36,988 nucleotides of DNA from positions 1-36,988 of the forward strand of contig CALGGO010000018.1 of NCBI GenBank assembly GCA_937916085.1. Reading direction: 5' to 3'. Source of the stretch: an uncultured Prevotellaceae bacterium (lineage in GTDB: Bacteria; Bacteroidota; Bacteroidia; Bacteroidales; Muribaculaceae). The translations under genes and the position numbers were made by a program. Shown piece by piece: positions 1 through 8,998 of the stretch; position 1 is the stretch's first letter; each line of letters opens with the position of its first letter. The notes beneath the pieces were generated by a model. It ran no database searches. It was not told the DNA's origin and was given only the letters and a program-made list of their open reading frames with translations.

Positions 1-84
1 TAAGTACTGGCCATAACTATCGTGATTTCTGACAAAATTATTTAGGACAATATTGGTCTAAATGAGAAAAAGAAAGCCACCTTG

Positions 85-861
85 TTATGGTAGCTTCTGC
101 TCGGTGGTGCCACAGCTAAAAGCATTAAGTTGATCTCCCATCACTGCTTTTAGAATAGCGTAGACTGTATAGCCAGCGGCAATCATACCTTTGGTGAATA
201 TAAGTGGTAATTTCCTCCGAATAAAAGGGAAAAGCGACCACAGAGCACCGAGCGACATTGAGATACAACTGGCCACAGCGGCAGCAAGCAGTCCTTGTTT
301 CAGCACCACAATAAGAATGTAGTCAAGTACAATGTTTAGGATGGAGCACACAATGTTAATTGTCATGCTCAACCGCATCTTTCCGCAGGCGCGCAGGTAG
401 TTGTCGGTAGAGTAATAGACGCAACACAACGGCATGAAAAGTGCAAATATGCGGAAATAGCCCATAGCATACTCACCTGTAGTGCCGTCGGCTCCCATCA
501 AAACTATAAGTGGCTTGGCAAGAAAGAATCCTACCAACCCAAAGAGTGTTGACACTATTGTAATGAAAGCAAGGCACACGGTAAAAACTCGGCTGGCTTC
601 TTTGCGATCGCCATGTCCCAGCAGGATTGAGATTCGCACTGAGGAGCCTGTAGCAACCATATCGGCCAGAGCAGTGATAATCATAATTAACGGCATGACC
701 AGATTGACCGCTGCGAGTGCCTCTTGTCCGATAAAGTGTCCGACAAAAATGCCATCTGTGATGGAATAGAATGCCGAGAATGCCATCCCCACCATAGCGG
801 GCACAGTACACCTGACAAATAACTTCATTATCGGAGTCGTTCCAAACTCATGTTCGTTCAT
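85..861 (-). pseudogene. MATE family efflux transporter, C-terminally truncated
   Basis: The 258 residues look like the N-terminal half of a MATE (multidrug and toxin extrusion) Na+/H+-coupled transporter of the inner membrane. The start MNEHEFGTTPIMKLF is typical of Bacteroidales members, and about six hydrophobic segments follow. Full family members are about 450 residues with 12 membrane helices, so roughly the second half is missing. Family-like sequence runs to about residue 225 (FIRRKLPL..FTKGMI). The last 30 or so residues match nothing I recognise and end at a TAA, which suggests replacement of the 3' end by a deletion or recombination. The neighbours are two further gene fragments, so the region is decayed. 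A half-transporter is unlikely to work alone. The call is sure for the family and fairly sure for the truncation. Confidence 0.8.
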
Positions 862-918
862 GCTTCACTTATTATTATCACTATATAATTACATACCAAT
901 CACATAGTTTTTTGATGG

Positions 919-926
919 TAAAGATA
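919..926 (-). promoter_or_regulatory. Possible -7 element of the MATE fragment
   Basis: Read on the minus strand the sequence is TATCTTTA, one base off the Bacteroidetes -7 consensus TAnnTTTG. A TTTG that could be the -33 element lies upstream at 944-947. It would give a leader of about 55 nt. It is weaker than the other promoters in the window. Confidence 0.3.
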
Positions 927-1061
927 GTGCTATAACCAGAAAGTCAAAACACAAAAATGAATGAAACGGGAAAAATAGTAAATGAAACGTAATATTTAAC
1001 CATCAACATTTTAGTTGAGATGTACTTTATAACGACTAGGCAATTGATGGATTGCCCACAC

Positions 1062-1399
1062 TTTTGGGCTCATCTTTGAAACTCTTGCTGTCATGGATTT
1101 GCGTGTCTATGCGGAATCACAAGATAGAGAAGTATGCCATTATCGTGACAAAAAATCCATTTGGAGTGCGATGCTCTTGTTTATCTCAGCAATGATTCTT
1201 GCGGACTTATTAATATAAAATTGGCTGTGCCAACCTTGTCAATGAAGGCGCAGAAAGCCTGAAAACACTTTCGGAGAAGATTGGCTCTACTAAAAAGAAG
1301 ATAAATTCTTTCCTCATTATGCTGACTGGTAGGCGACTATGCACAAAACGTCCAGAGAATGATGTTTTGGTTGTACCTATAGGCAGTCTGAATAATTAA
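1062..1399 (+). pseudogene. Fragment of a DUF4143-type ATP-binding protein, frameshifted
   Basis: Read in three successive frames, this stretch rebuilds the C-terminal domain of the AAA/DUF4143 ATPases that are multicopy in Bacteroidales. Frame one gives LIFETLAVMDLRVYAES and then VCHYRDK. A shift near the A-run at about 1150 gives LECDALVYLSNDSCGLINIK. A further shift gives EGAESLKTLSEKIGSTKKK and ends VLVVPIGSLNN before a TAA. These match the family pattern FE.LAVRDLRVYA, HYRDK, DAVIHL, GLIEIKLG, LLKLAEKID and VVPIG. The N-terminal ATPase half is absent. At least two frameshifts make this a dead remnant. It explains most of the otherwise empty gap between the MATE fragment and the integrase fragment. 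Confidence 0.75.
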
Positions 1400-1465
1400 G
1401 CCGTATCCTCCCTATATTTACAATTTAGAAAGTAAAGACATAGGACTCAGAAATCATCTACAGCA

Positions 1466-1792
1466 CTATTTTATATCTTCTTTTGAATCCAAAGCCGATA
1501 GCATTTCTATCTTCATTTCCTCATCGATAGCTCGGTAGCGTGCGAAAGCAGAGCTATTGGGTGCATGGCCGGTTATGGAGCTTACTAGAGATTGATCTTT
1601 GTATTTTTTATATAAGATTCCTGCCAGAGTGCGACGTGCCATGTGGCTGCTGGCAACTTCATTCAATGGATGAGTTTCTGGCTCTCCAGTAAGCGAGTTG
1701 CGGATAACCACGTTTCTTGTTAGTTTCGCCAGCTTGAATGCATTAAAATATCTCCACAATTTGCTACTGCCACTTAATTCTGCATTCTGCAT
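1466..1792 (-). pseudogene. Tyrosine recombinase/integrase, C-terminal remnant
   Basis: The 108 residues carry the last part of a phage-type tyrosine recombinase catalytic domain. HMARR supplies the H-x-x-R pair (H50, R53), TGH supplies the next histidine (H76), and FARYR supplies the tyrosine nucleophile (Y86). The surrounding text (NEVASSHMARRT, AFARYRAIDEEMK) is the usual Bacteroidales integrase sequence. Such proteins are about 400 residues. The N-terminal DNA-binding domain and the first catalytic arginine are missing, so it should be inactive. The apparent first residues MQNAE come from a GCAGAAT heptamer repeat at 1777-1806, so real homology starts near residue 11. It probably marks an old integration or excision upstream of valS. 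Confidence 0.82.
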
Positions 1793-1806
1793 TTTGCATT
1801 CTGCAT
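1777..1806. repeat. Short 7-bp-period tandem array (ATTCTGC)
   Basis: About four copies of ATTCTGC, one with a T variant, lie between the integrase remnant and the valS promoter. The reverse complement is the same heptamer (GCAGAAT) that fills the large array at 16039-16173. Confidence 0.8.
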
Positions 1807-1815
1807 TATTATTGC

Positions 1816-1823
1816 TATCTTTG
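1816..1823 (+). promoter_or_regulatory. valS -7 promoter element
   Basis: TATCTTTG matches the Bacteroidetes consensus TAnnTTTG exactly. Transcription would start near 1827, leaving about 37 nt before the ATG at 1864. This argues against the in-frame TTG at 1828 as the start codon. Confidence 0.7.
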
Positions 1824-1863
1824 CAGCTTGAAAAAATTTTTTAATCTACATTCAATAAGTAAT

Positions 1864-4638
1864 ATGAACACTTTGGCTACTAAGTACGACCCTAAAGCGG
1901 TCGAGGATAAATGGTATAAGTACTGGATTGACAACGACTTGTTTAAGTCGGTGCCCGATGAGCGTGAACCTTACACTATCGTGATTCCGCCACCCAACGT
2001 CACCGGTGTGCTGCACATGGGCCACATGCTCAACAACACCATCCAGGACATCCTCATGCGCCGCGCCCGTCAGGAGGGCAAGAACGCGCTGTGGGTGCCA
2101 GGCACCGACCACGCCAGCATCGCCACTGAGGCCAAAGTTGTGAAACGCCTCGCCGAGCAGGGCATCAAGAAGACCGACCTCACTCGCGACGAGTTCCTCA
2201 AGCACGCCTGGGACTGGACCCATGAGCACGGCGGCATCATCTTGCAGCAGCTGCGCAAACTTGGCGCGTCGTGCGACTGGAGCCGCACCGCCTTCACTAT
2301 GGACGAAATACGCAGCGAGAGCGTGCTGAGAGTGTTTGTTGACCTTTACAACAAGGGGCTCATCTACCGCGGCTTGCGCATGGTGAACTGGGATCCCAAA
2401 GCTCAGACAGCCCTCAGCAACGAGGAGGTTGTATATCGTGAGGAGAACAGCAAACTATATTACCTAAAATATTATGTCGCCGACGATGACATGAGCGGAG
2501 AGACTGGCGCCGAGGGTGAACTGACGAACGAAGCAAGAGCAGAGAGCAAGCTTGCTTGCACTATGCCTTGCAAGGAGGAAGAACGCATAAGCGAAATAGT
2601 GCATCGAGACTCTCAGGGCCGCCGCTATGCAGTGGTTGCCACCACCCGTCCCGAGACCATCATGGGCGACACCGCGATGTGCATCAACCCCAAAGACCCC
2701 AAGAACCAGTGGCTCAGGGGGAAGAAGGTGATTGTGCCTCTCGTGAACCGTGTGATTCCCGTTATCGAGGACCGCTATGTTGACATCGAGTTTGGTACCG
2801 GTTGCCTCAAGGTGACTCCTGCCCACGACGTCAACGACTTCATGCTCGGCAAGAACCACAACCTTGAGACCATCGACATCTTCAACGCCGACGCCACCAT
2901 CAGCGAGCAGTCGCCACTCTATGTGGGCATGACTCGCGAGGAGGTGCGCAAGGTTATTGTCGTTGACCTTGAGAACGCCGGCCTCATGGAGAAGGTTGAG
3001 GACTACGTGAACAAGGTGGGATACAGCGAGCGCAACAGCGACACCGCCGTAGAGCCTCGCCTGTGCATGCAGTGGTTCATCAAGATGCAACACTTTGCCG
3101 ACATCGCCCTGCCACCAGTGATGAACGACGACATCAAGTTTTTCCCTCCCAAGTACAAATCCACCTATCGCAGCTGGCTTGAGAACATCCAGGACTGGTG
3201 CATCAGCCGCCAACTGTGGTGGGGACACCGCATCCCTGCCTACTTCCTGCCATCGAGCGATGAGCAAGACGAGAAATTCGTAGTGGCTCTCACCAAGGAG
3301 GAAGCTCTCGAGAAGGCTCACCAGATGCCTGGCTACGAAAATATCACCATCGACGACCTGCGTCAGGACGAAGATGCTCTCGACACCTGGTTCAGCTCAT
3401 GGCTGTGGCCCATCTCGCTCTTCGACGGCATCCGCAACCCCGGCAACGAGGAAATCAAGTACTACTACCCCACCAGTGACCTTGTTACCGCCCCCGACAT
3501 CATCTTCTTCTGGGTAACTCGCATGATAATGGCGGGATATGAGTACATTGGTGATATGCCGTTCCGCAACGTGTATTTCACTGGTCTGGTGCGCGACAAG
3601 CTAGGTCGCAAGATGTCGAAGTCGCTCGGCAACAGCCCCGACCCATTGGAGCTTATCGACCGATTTGGCGCCGACGGCGTGCGCATGGGCATGATGCTCA
3701 GCGCTCCTGCCGGCAACGACATCCTCTTCGACGAGGCACTGTGCGAACAAGGCCGCAACTTCAACAATAAGATTTGGAATGCGTTCCGTCTCGTCAAGGG
3801 ATGGGAAGTAGCCGACATCGAGCAGCCTGAGCACAGCCATCTCGCCATCGAGTGGTTCCAGGCACAGCTCGACAGCACCATCGCCGAGATGAAAGACTTG
3901 TTCTCGAAGTTCCGCATCAGCGACGCTCTGATGGCTATCTACCGCCTGTTCTGGGAAGACTTCTCGGCGCTCTATCTCGAGATTGTGAAGCCAGCCTACC
4001 AGCAACCTATTGACCGTGCGTCGATGGAGGCGACTCTAAGCTATTTCGACATCCTGCTGCGCCTCATCCACCCCTTCATGCCGTTTATCAGCGAGGAGCT
4101 GTGGCAGCACATCAGCGACCGCAAAGACGGCGAGAGCATCATGTATGCCATCATCCCCGAGCCAAAAGCTGTTGACGAAGCTGCCCTCAAGGCTATGGCC
4201 GAGGCTCGTGAGATTATCACTGCCGTGCGCAACGTGCGTGCCAGCAAGAACATCGCCCAGAGGACTATGCTCCAGCTGCAAGTGGCAAATGCCGAGTGGA
4301 ACAACATCTATCAGTCCATTATCCTCAAACTAGCCGGTCTCGACACCATCGAGAAAGTGGAAAGCAAAGACCCCACTGCAGCTTCGTTTATGGTGGGCAC
4401 CACCGAGTTTGCAGTGCCTTTGCAGGACAACATCAACGTTGCAGAGGAAATCGAGAAGCTTGAGAAGGAGCTGCAATACACTCAAGGCTTCCTCGCTAGC
4501 GTGGAGAAGAAGCTCAGCAACGAGCGCTTCGTTGCCAACGCCCCCGAGGCAGTGGTAGCAGCCGAGCGCAAGAAACAAGCCGACGCACAAAGCAAAATCG
4601 CCACCCTCCAAGAGACACTGGCTGCTCTCAAGGGATAA
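1864..4638 (+). CDS. valS: Valine--tRNA ligase
   Basis: This cytoplasmic class I aminoacyl-tRNA synthetase charges tRNA-Val with valine and edits mis-charged threonine. The HIGH motif appears as HMGH in PPPNVTGVLHMGH near the N-terminus, and KMSKS as GRKMSKSLGNSPDP. The CP1 editing domain includes ATTRPETIMGDTA and GTGCLKVTPAHD. An anticodon-binding domain and the usual C-terminal coiled coil (EEIEKLEKEL and onward) follow. With the ATG at 1864 the protein is 924 residues, slightly longer than Bacteroidales homologues as I recall them. The extra length is an apparent insertion at about residues 205-252, between KLYYLKY and RRYAVVATTRPE, whose DNA resembles a repeat found elsewhere in the window. 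A -7 motif at 1816-1823 supports this start. The gene converges on the helicase gene. Confidence 0.97.
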   Translation: MNTLATKYDPKAVEDKWYKYWIDNDLFKSVPDEREPYTIVIPPPNVTGVLHMGHMLNNTIQDILMRRARQEGKNALWVPGTDHASIATEAKVVKRLAEQGIKKTDLTRDEFLKHAWDWTHEHGGIILQQLRKLGASCDWSRTAFTMDEIRSESVLRVFVDLYNKGLIYRGLRMVNWDPKAQTALSNEEVVYREENSKLYYLKYYVADDDMSGETGAEGELTNEARAESKLACTMPCKEEERISEIVHRDSQGRRYAVVATTRPETIMGDTAMCINPKDPKNQWLRGKKVIVPLVNRVIPVIEDRYVDIEFGTGCLKVTPAHDVNDFMLGKNHNLETIDIFNADATISEQSPLYVGMTREEVRKVIVVDLENAGLMEKVEDYVNKVGYSERNSDTAVEPRLCMQWFIKMQHFADIALPPVMNDDIKFFPPKYKSTYRSWLENIQDWCISRQLWWGHRIPAYFLPSSDEQDEKFVVALTKEEALEKAHQMPGYENITIDDLRQDEDALDTWFSSWLWPISLFDGIRNPGNEEIKYYYPTSDLVTAPDIIFFWVTRMIMAGYEYIGDMPFRNVYFTGLVRDKLGRKMSKSLGNSPDPLELIDRFGADGVRMGMMLSAPAGNDILFDEALCEQGRNFNNKIWNAFRLVKGWEVADIEQPEHSHLAIEWFQAQLDSTIAEMKDLFSKFRISDALMAIYRLFWEDFSALYLEIVKPAYQQPIDRASMEATLSYFDILLRLIHPFMPFISEELWQHISDRKDGESIMYAIIPEPKAVDEAALKAMAEAREIITAVRNVRASKNIAQRTMLQLQVANAEWNNIYQSIILKLAGLDTIEKVESKDPTAASFMVGTTEFAVPLQDNINVAEEIEKLEKELQYTQGFLASVEKKLSNERFVANAPEAVVAAERKKQADAQSKIATLQETLAALKG
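2524..2575 (+). repeat. Repeat-like insertion inside valS
   Basis: Within the extra segment of valS (about 2476-2620) lies a palindrome AGCAAGCTTGCT followed by GCCTTGCAAGG. This resembles the core of the dispersed repeat at 11022-11079, 27629-27687 and 31833-31892, where a self-complementary arm pair around TT is followed by CCTTGCGAG. The flanks match poorly, so common origin is an inference. Confidence 0.4.
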
Positions 4639-4656
4639 AATTTTTCAAACAAAAAG

Positions 4657-4680
4657 CGATTAAACGAGTCAAACGAGCTG
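4657..4680 (+). repeat. Partial copy of the GCGATTAAGCGAG repeat
   Basis: GCGATTAAACGAGTCAAACGA just after the valS stop codon resembles the conserved left end of the dispersed repeat (GCGATTAAGCGAGnCAAAGC) with two changes. The right end is absent. Confidence 0.5.
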
Positions 4681-4765
4681 ACAAGCTGACAAGCGAACGA
4701 GACAAGTGTTATGTTGCGACAACCCCATTGCCTTGTTAGCTTGTTCCTTGTTAGCTTGTTAGCTC
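4675..4765. terminator. Large inverted repeat between convergent valS and helicase genes
   Basis: The left arm at 4675-4706 is built from AGCTGACA-like units with an 8-bp period. The right arm at 4731-4765 is built from CTTGTTAG units, and its reverse complement reads GGAGCTAACAAGCTAACAAG. The arms pair over about 30 bases with G-T and few mismatches, around a loop of about 24 nt. Position between two convergent genes fits a bidirectional terminator or mRNA-end stabiliser. There is no clean T-run, so termination is inferred. Confidence 0.5.
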
Positions 4766-4811
4766 CTTTACCATTGCCTTGTCAGTTAGTTCCTTGTTAT
4801 TAGCTAAAACG

Positions 4812-4836
4812 AAAATCAGAAAAATCAGATTAATCC
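4812..4836 (+). repeat. AATCAGA-type dispersed repeat, copy A
   Basis: This 25-bp stretch contains AAATCAGA, AAAATCAGA and TTAATCC in a row. Twenty-four of its bases recur without change, inverted, at 28379-28402. It lies just downstream of the helicase stop codon. Confidence 0.7.
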
Positions 4837-4851
4837 GTAGTTATTTATGCC

Positions 4852-6723
4852 TCACTTCTTGCGGCGGGATTTTTTCATGAACTTGTCGTAGTTGCCAGCG
4901 GGGGCGTCGCTGTTCTTGCCGCGTTTCTTGAAGCCTCGTTCAGAGTCGCGACGTGTGCGACGGTCGCTGCGACGGCGTTCACGCTCTCGCTCCATTGCTC
5001 TGAACTTCTCCCTACGTCGCTCGCTACGGTTCTTTTTCACCTCGCCCTCATAGGTGATTGATGCATAGTCCTTGTTGGCATCGGCAATCTCAAGGTAAAG
5101 GCGTTTGCCATAGAACTCGCTGTTTCGCAAGGCGTTGATAACTTTGTGCGCCTCGCCATGCCGCACGTCGAAGAGCGAATAATTTGTCAGCAGGTCGATA
5201 CGCCCTATGCCCACATTCTTGCCACCCTCGGTGGCGTTAACCAAGCGGATAAGGTCGGGAGCATAGAAGCCGTGGCTCTTGCCCACGTTGATGAACACTC
5301 GCTCGTAACCTTCCTCTCCAGTGCGGCGGTCTTTCTCGCCGTTGGGCTTGCGTGTGCGCTCCTTCTTCTCGCCACGCTTGCGCTCTTTCTTCTCGGGCAC
5401 GATGTCGAGTACCGGTGCCTTCTTGTAGTAGTCGAGCATACGGTTGAACTCCATCGACAGCAAGCGCTTCACCACATCCTCACCGCTGAGCCACGACAGC
5501 TTCTTGAGCACATTGGGCAGATAAGGAGCAATCTCTTCCTCGCGCACCTCCACATTCTCGAGGCGGTCGGCAAGGTTGAAGAGCTGCTTCTCGATGATTT
5601 CCTCGGCTTTGGGCACCTCGCGGCGCTCAAACTCCTTACCAATCTGCTTCTCTATCTGCTTGAGCTTGTTGCGTTCGCGGCTGTGGATGATGGCGATAGA
5701 GATGCCCGTCTTTCCTGCACGCCCGGTGCGCCCGCTGCGGTGGTTGTAGATGTCGTTGTCGTCGGGGAGGCTGTAGCTGATGATGTGGGTGAGGTCGTTA
5801 ACGTCGAGACCACGCGCAGCCACGTCGGTGGCTACGAGCAGCTGAAGGTTGCGCTCACGGAACTTTTTCATCACGGCGTCGCGCTGCGCCTGCGACAGGT
5901 CGCCATGCAGCGCGTCGGCGTCATATCCGTCTTGTATAAGTTGCGACGCCACCTCCTGCGCGCTGGCACGGGTGCGGCAGAACACGATGCCATAGATGCG
6001 TGGCAGGTAATCGACGATGCGCTTGAGGGCAAGATACTTGTCGCTCGCCTTCACCATATAATATATGTGGCGCACGTTTGCCGACCCCTCGTTGCGGGTG
6101 CCGGCGACAAACTCCACAGGGTCGTGCATATAATCCTTCGCGATATTGGCAATCTCACGAGGCATAGTGGCGCTGAAAAGCAGCATCTTGCGCTCGTCGG
6201 GGACATTAATCAAGATGTTGTTGATGTCGTCGATAAAGCCCATGTTGAGCATCTCATCGGCCTCGTCGAGGATAACAGTGCGCACCGCGTCGAGCTTCAC
6301 CACCCCACGCCTGATGAGGTCCTGCAAGCGACCCGGCGTTGCCACTATCACCTGCACTCCGCGTTTCACAGCCTTGATTTGCGACTCGATGCTTGCTCCG
6401 CCATACACTGCTACGATTTTCAGTCCGTCAATATAGCGGGAATAGTCCTCGAGGTCGGTCTTGGTCTGGAGGCACAGCTCACGCGTAGGGTCGAGAATCA
6501 GAGCCTGAGTCTCTTGCGACGAGGTGTCGATGCGCTGCAGCATGGGCAGACCGAACGCTGCCGTCTTGCCGGTGCCAGTCTGAGCCAGCCCCACCACGTC
6601 GGTCTCCTCGTTGAGCAGGTGCGGAATCACCATTTCCTGAATGGGCATGGGTTTCTCATATCCCATCATCTCGATAGCGCGAAGCAGGTCGTCGCGCACG
6701 CCAAGTTCTTTGAATGTTGCCAT
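4852..6723 (-). CDS. deaD: DEAD-box ATP-dependent RNA helicase (CsdA/DbpA-like)
   Basis: This cytoplasmic RNA helicase probably acts in ribosome assembly or RNA turnover. Visible motifs are a Q-motif region (FKELGVRDD..PMPIQ), Walker A AQTGTGKT (47-54), DEAD (153-156), SAT (184-186) and motif VI HRSGRTGRAGKTG. A DbpA/CsdA-type RNA-binding domain (GYERVFINVGKSHGFYAPDL to LYLEIA) follows. The last 60 or so residues form a very basic Arg/Lys-rich tail. The protein is 623 residues, usual for Bacteroidales members. I chose the ATG at 6723 (MATFKELG). The upstream in-frame TTG at 6747 lies inside the -7 promoter element and cannot be transcribed from it. The exact subfamily, and so the gene symbol, is less certain than the fold. 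Confidence 0.93.
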   Translation of the reverse strand: MATFKELGVRDDLLRAIEMMGYEKPMPIQEMVIPHLLNEETDVVGLAQTGTGKTAAFGLPMLQRIDTSSQETQALILDPTRELCLQTKTDLEDYSRYIDGLKIVAVYGGASIESQIKAVKRGVQVIVATPGRLQDLIRRGVVKLDAVRTVILDEADEMLNMGFIDDINNILINVPDERKMLLFSATMPREIANIAKDYMHDPVEFVAGTRNEGSANVRHIYYMVKASDKYLALKRIVDYLPRIYGIVFCRTRASAQEVASQLIQDGYDADALHGDLSQAQRDAVMKKFRERNLQLLVATDVAARGLDVNDLTHIISYSLPDDNDIYNHRSGRTGRAGKTGISIAIIHSRERNKLKQIEKQIGKEFERREVPKAEEIIEKQLFNLADRLENVEVREEEIAPYLPNVLKKLSWLSGEDVVKRLLSMEFNRMLDYYKKAPVLDIVPEKKERKRGEKKERTRKPNGEKDRRTGEEGYERVFINVGKSHGFYAPDLIRLVNATEGGKNVGIGRIDLLTNYSLFDVRHGEAHKVINALRNSEFYGKRLYLEIADANKDYASITYEGEVKKNRSERRREKFRAMERERERRRSDRRTRRDSERGFKKRGKNSDAPAGNYDKFMKKSRRKK

Positions 6724-6744
6724 GTGTCTTATCAATTTTGGGTG

Positions 6745-6752
6745 CAAAGGTA
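6745..6752 (-). promoter_or_regulatory. Helicase -7 promoter element
   Basis: On the minus strand this reads TACCTTTG, an exact TAnnTTTG match. Transcription would start about 18 nt before the ATG at 6723. Confidence 0.7.
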
Positions 6753-6795
6753 GGCATTTTTTGCCGTATTACAGCAATTTTGCGGTAATTAGGAC

Positions 6796-6842
6796 AAAAA
6801 AAACATTGCCGGAGACCGCTCAACGGAGCAATCGCCGGCAAT
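6796..6842 (-). terminator. Rho-independent terminator of the OPT transporter gene
   Basis: The stem is ATTGCCGG (6835-6842, read on minus) paired with CCGGCAAT (6805-6812). GCTC/GAGC pairing inside the loop extends it. On the minus strand the stem is followed by eight T residues (6796-6803). It lies 23 nt after the OPT stop codon and before the helicase promoter. Confidence 0.85.
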
Positions 6843-6865
6843 AATTTTGTTATTATAGAGAAAAA

Positions 6866-8920
6866 TTACTCTGCTTTCTTGGCACGGAGGCAAGAAACGG
6901 CAAAGTAGATAATCAATGCTATATAGACGACAAGTCCGAGTATGCTCGACAGGCTGTCGCTGAGCGGACTCTCATACTTAAATCCTCCAAACTTCATAGC
7001 TGCACTCACCACGCCCATCAGGGCACCACCGGCAATGAAACCGCTGGCGATAAGGGTACCCTTGTCCATGCGAGCCTTGTTGAGTTTCTCGTCTTTGCTG
7101 CGAGTGCTGACAAACCAGCTTATGATACCGCCAATGAGCAGCGGCGTGTTGAGCTGGAAAGGAATGAACATACCCAGCGAGAAAGGCAGGGCAGGCACTT
7201 TGAGCCAGTTGAGCAGACAAGCGAGAACCGCACCGCAGATGTAAAGCATCCACGGAGTCTCGCCACCAGTCATCAGTGGGTCGATGACGGCTGCCATCGC
7301 GTTGGCCTGAGGAGCTACAAGAGGAGTCTCACCTGGCACGGCACCATCATAGAAGCCGTAGGTCTTATTGAGGATTATCATCACACCGCCCACAGTAGCT
7401 GCCGAGAGCACTGTGCCGAGCATTTTCCAAGTTTGCTGCTTGGCAGGAGTAGTACCAATCCAGTAACCAATCTTCATATCGGTCACCATGCCGCCAGCCA
7501 TCGAGAGCGCGGTGCAAACCACACCACCAATGATCATCGATGCCACGATGCCTTGCCAGCCACTGAGACCCACCGCCACGAAGATACCCGAAGCGATAAT
7601 CAGGGTCATTAGCGTCATACCGCTCACGGGGTTGCTACCCACGATTGCGATAGCGTTGGCAGCCACGGTAGTGAACAGGAAGGCGATTACCACAACAACG
7701 ATAAATGCCACAATGGCCTGAGGCAGACTATGAATAACCCCTATCCAGAAGAACACGAAAGTGACAGCCAAAGCTGCTGCCAGAGAAAATACCAGGGCCT
7801 TCATCGAGATGTCGCGTTGAGTGCGCTCGGGCTTCTCCACATCGGCATTCTTCTTGAACGACTTGCCGGCAAGCCCCACAGCGTTCTTAATCACGCCCCA
7901 CGACTTGATGATGCCAATGATACCACTCATAGCGATACCACCAATACCTATCGAGCGGGCAACGTTCTTGAAGATGTCGTCTGTAGCCATCGCCGCCATG
8001 TCGGGGCTGACAGCAGCAAACAATGGGATAACTACCCACCAAATGAAAGCGCTACCGGCAAAGATGATGAAGCTGTACTTCAGGCCAATGATGAAACCGA
8101 GTCCAAGAGTCGCGGCACTGATATTGACCTTGAAGAGGAACTTGGTTTGAGCGGTAAAGTTCTGCATAGCAGGGATGGCGGTGGTAGAAATCACCTCTTT
8201 CCACCATCCGAAAGAGCTCATCAGGAAGTCGTAGATACCACCTACCAAGCCGGCAATGAGCAACGGTTTGGCTTGCTCGCCGCCCTTCTGGCCCTGAACG
8301 AGCACTTGCGTGGTAGCAGTAGCCTCGGGGAAGGGGAAGTCGCCATGTTTCTCCTTCACAAAATATTTGCGGAAGGGGATAAAGAACAAAATTCCCAGCA
8401 AACCACCAAGCAGTGAGCTAAGGAACACCTCCAAGAAGTTGACGGTCATCTCGGGGTACTTCGCCTGCAGGATGTAGAGAGCCGGCAGGGTGAAGATGGC
8501 ACCAGCCACCACAATACCGCTGGCAGCGCCAATCGACTGGATGATCACGTTCTCGCCAAGCGAATTCTTGCGCTTGGTCACGCTGGCGATACCTGCCGCG
8601 ATAATCGCGATGGGTATTGCCGCCTCAAACACTTGTCCCACCTTCAGTCCCAGATAGGCTGCGGCGGCACTGAAAATCACCGCCATAATCAATCCCAGCG
8701 TCACCGAGTAAGGTGTCACCTCGGGATAGTTCTTCTCGGGACGGAGAATGGGCACATACTTCTCGCCCTCCTTCAGGGGGCGGAAGGCGTTCTCAGGAAG
8801 CTCCACTTGATTTCCGTCGATCACGCCATCGGCGAGTTCGGTTTGCACCGAATCCTGCATAGCGCTCTCAGAGATCTCAACAGGGTCCTGAGATTGTAGT
8901 AAATCTTTCTCGTCTTGCAT
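6866..8920 (-). CDS. OPT family oligopeptide transporter
   Basis: This is a polytopic inner-membrane protein of 684 residues with about 15 or more hydrophobic segments. It resembles the bacterial oligopeptide transporter (OPT) family, whose members import small peptides or metal chelates by proton symport. Family-like stretches include PEVTPYSVTLGLIMAVIFSA near the start, AAYLGLKVGQVFEAAIPIAI, FPFPEATATTQVLVQGQKGG (the EATA segment of bacterial OPTs) and VGSNPVSGMTLMTLIIASG. The N-terminus is a short acidic cytoplasmic tail. The ATG at 8920 (MQDEKDLL) is used, since the upstream in-frame TTG at 8947 sits at the predicted transcription start of the promoter at 8952-8959. The gene stands alone with its own promoter and terminator. 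The substrate cannot be told from sequence. Confidence 0.92.
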   Translation of the reverse strand: MQDEKDLLQSQDPVEISESAMQDSVQTELADGVIDGNQVELPENAFRPLKEGEKYVPILRPEKNYPEVTPYSVTLGLIMAVIFSAAAAYLGLKVGQVFEAAIPIAIIAAGIASVTKRKNSLGENVIIQSIGAASGIVVAGAIFTLPALYILQAKYPEMTVNFLEVFLSSLLGGLLGILFFIPFRKYFVKEKHGDFPFPEATATTQVLVQGQKGGEQAKPLLIAGLVGGIYDFLMSSFGWWKEVISTTAIPAMQNFTAQTKFLFKVNISAATLGLGFIIGLKYSFIIFAGSAFIWWVVIPLFAAVSPDMAAMATDDIFKNVARSIGIGGIAMSGIIGIIKSWGVIKNAVGLAGKSFKKNADVEKPERTQRDISMKALVFSLAAALAVTFVFFWIGVIHSLPQAIVAFIVVVVIAFLFTTVAANAIAIVGSNPVSGMTLMTLIIASGIFVAVGLSGWQGIVASMIIGGVVCTALSMAGGMVTDMKIGYWIGTTPAKQQTWKMLGTVLSAATVGGVMIILNKTYGFYDGAVPGETPLVAPQANAMAAVIDPLMTGGETPWMLYICGAVLACLLNWLKVPALPFSLGMFIPFQLNTPLLIGGIISWFVSTRSKDEKLNKARMDKGTLIASGFIAGGALMGVVSAAMKFGGFKYESPLSDSLSSILGLVVYIALIIYFAVSCLRAKKAE

Positions 8921-8951
8921 ATAATTAATTAATATTAGAAAATTCAAGCCA

Positions 8952-8959
8952 CAAAGGTA
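8952..8959 (-). promoter_or_regulatory. OPT transporter -7 promoter element
   Basis: The minus strand reads TACCTTTG, giving a leader of about 28 nt to the ATG at 8920. Confidence 0.7.
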
Positions 8960-8998
8960 AGAAATTTTGCGCTATTATCACGCATTATCCAATAATAA

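Noticed and set aside
1828..1863. Alternative TTG start of valS adding 12 residues
   Set aside because: It coincides with the predicted transcription start, and the added residues do not belong to the family N-terminus.
5146..6753. Long plus-strand open frame opposite the helicase gene
   Set aside because: It is a shadow of a high-GC coding gene. The minus strand carries all the DEAD-box motifs, and the plus-strand protein has no recognisable domain.
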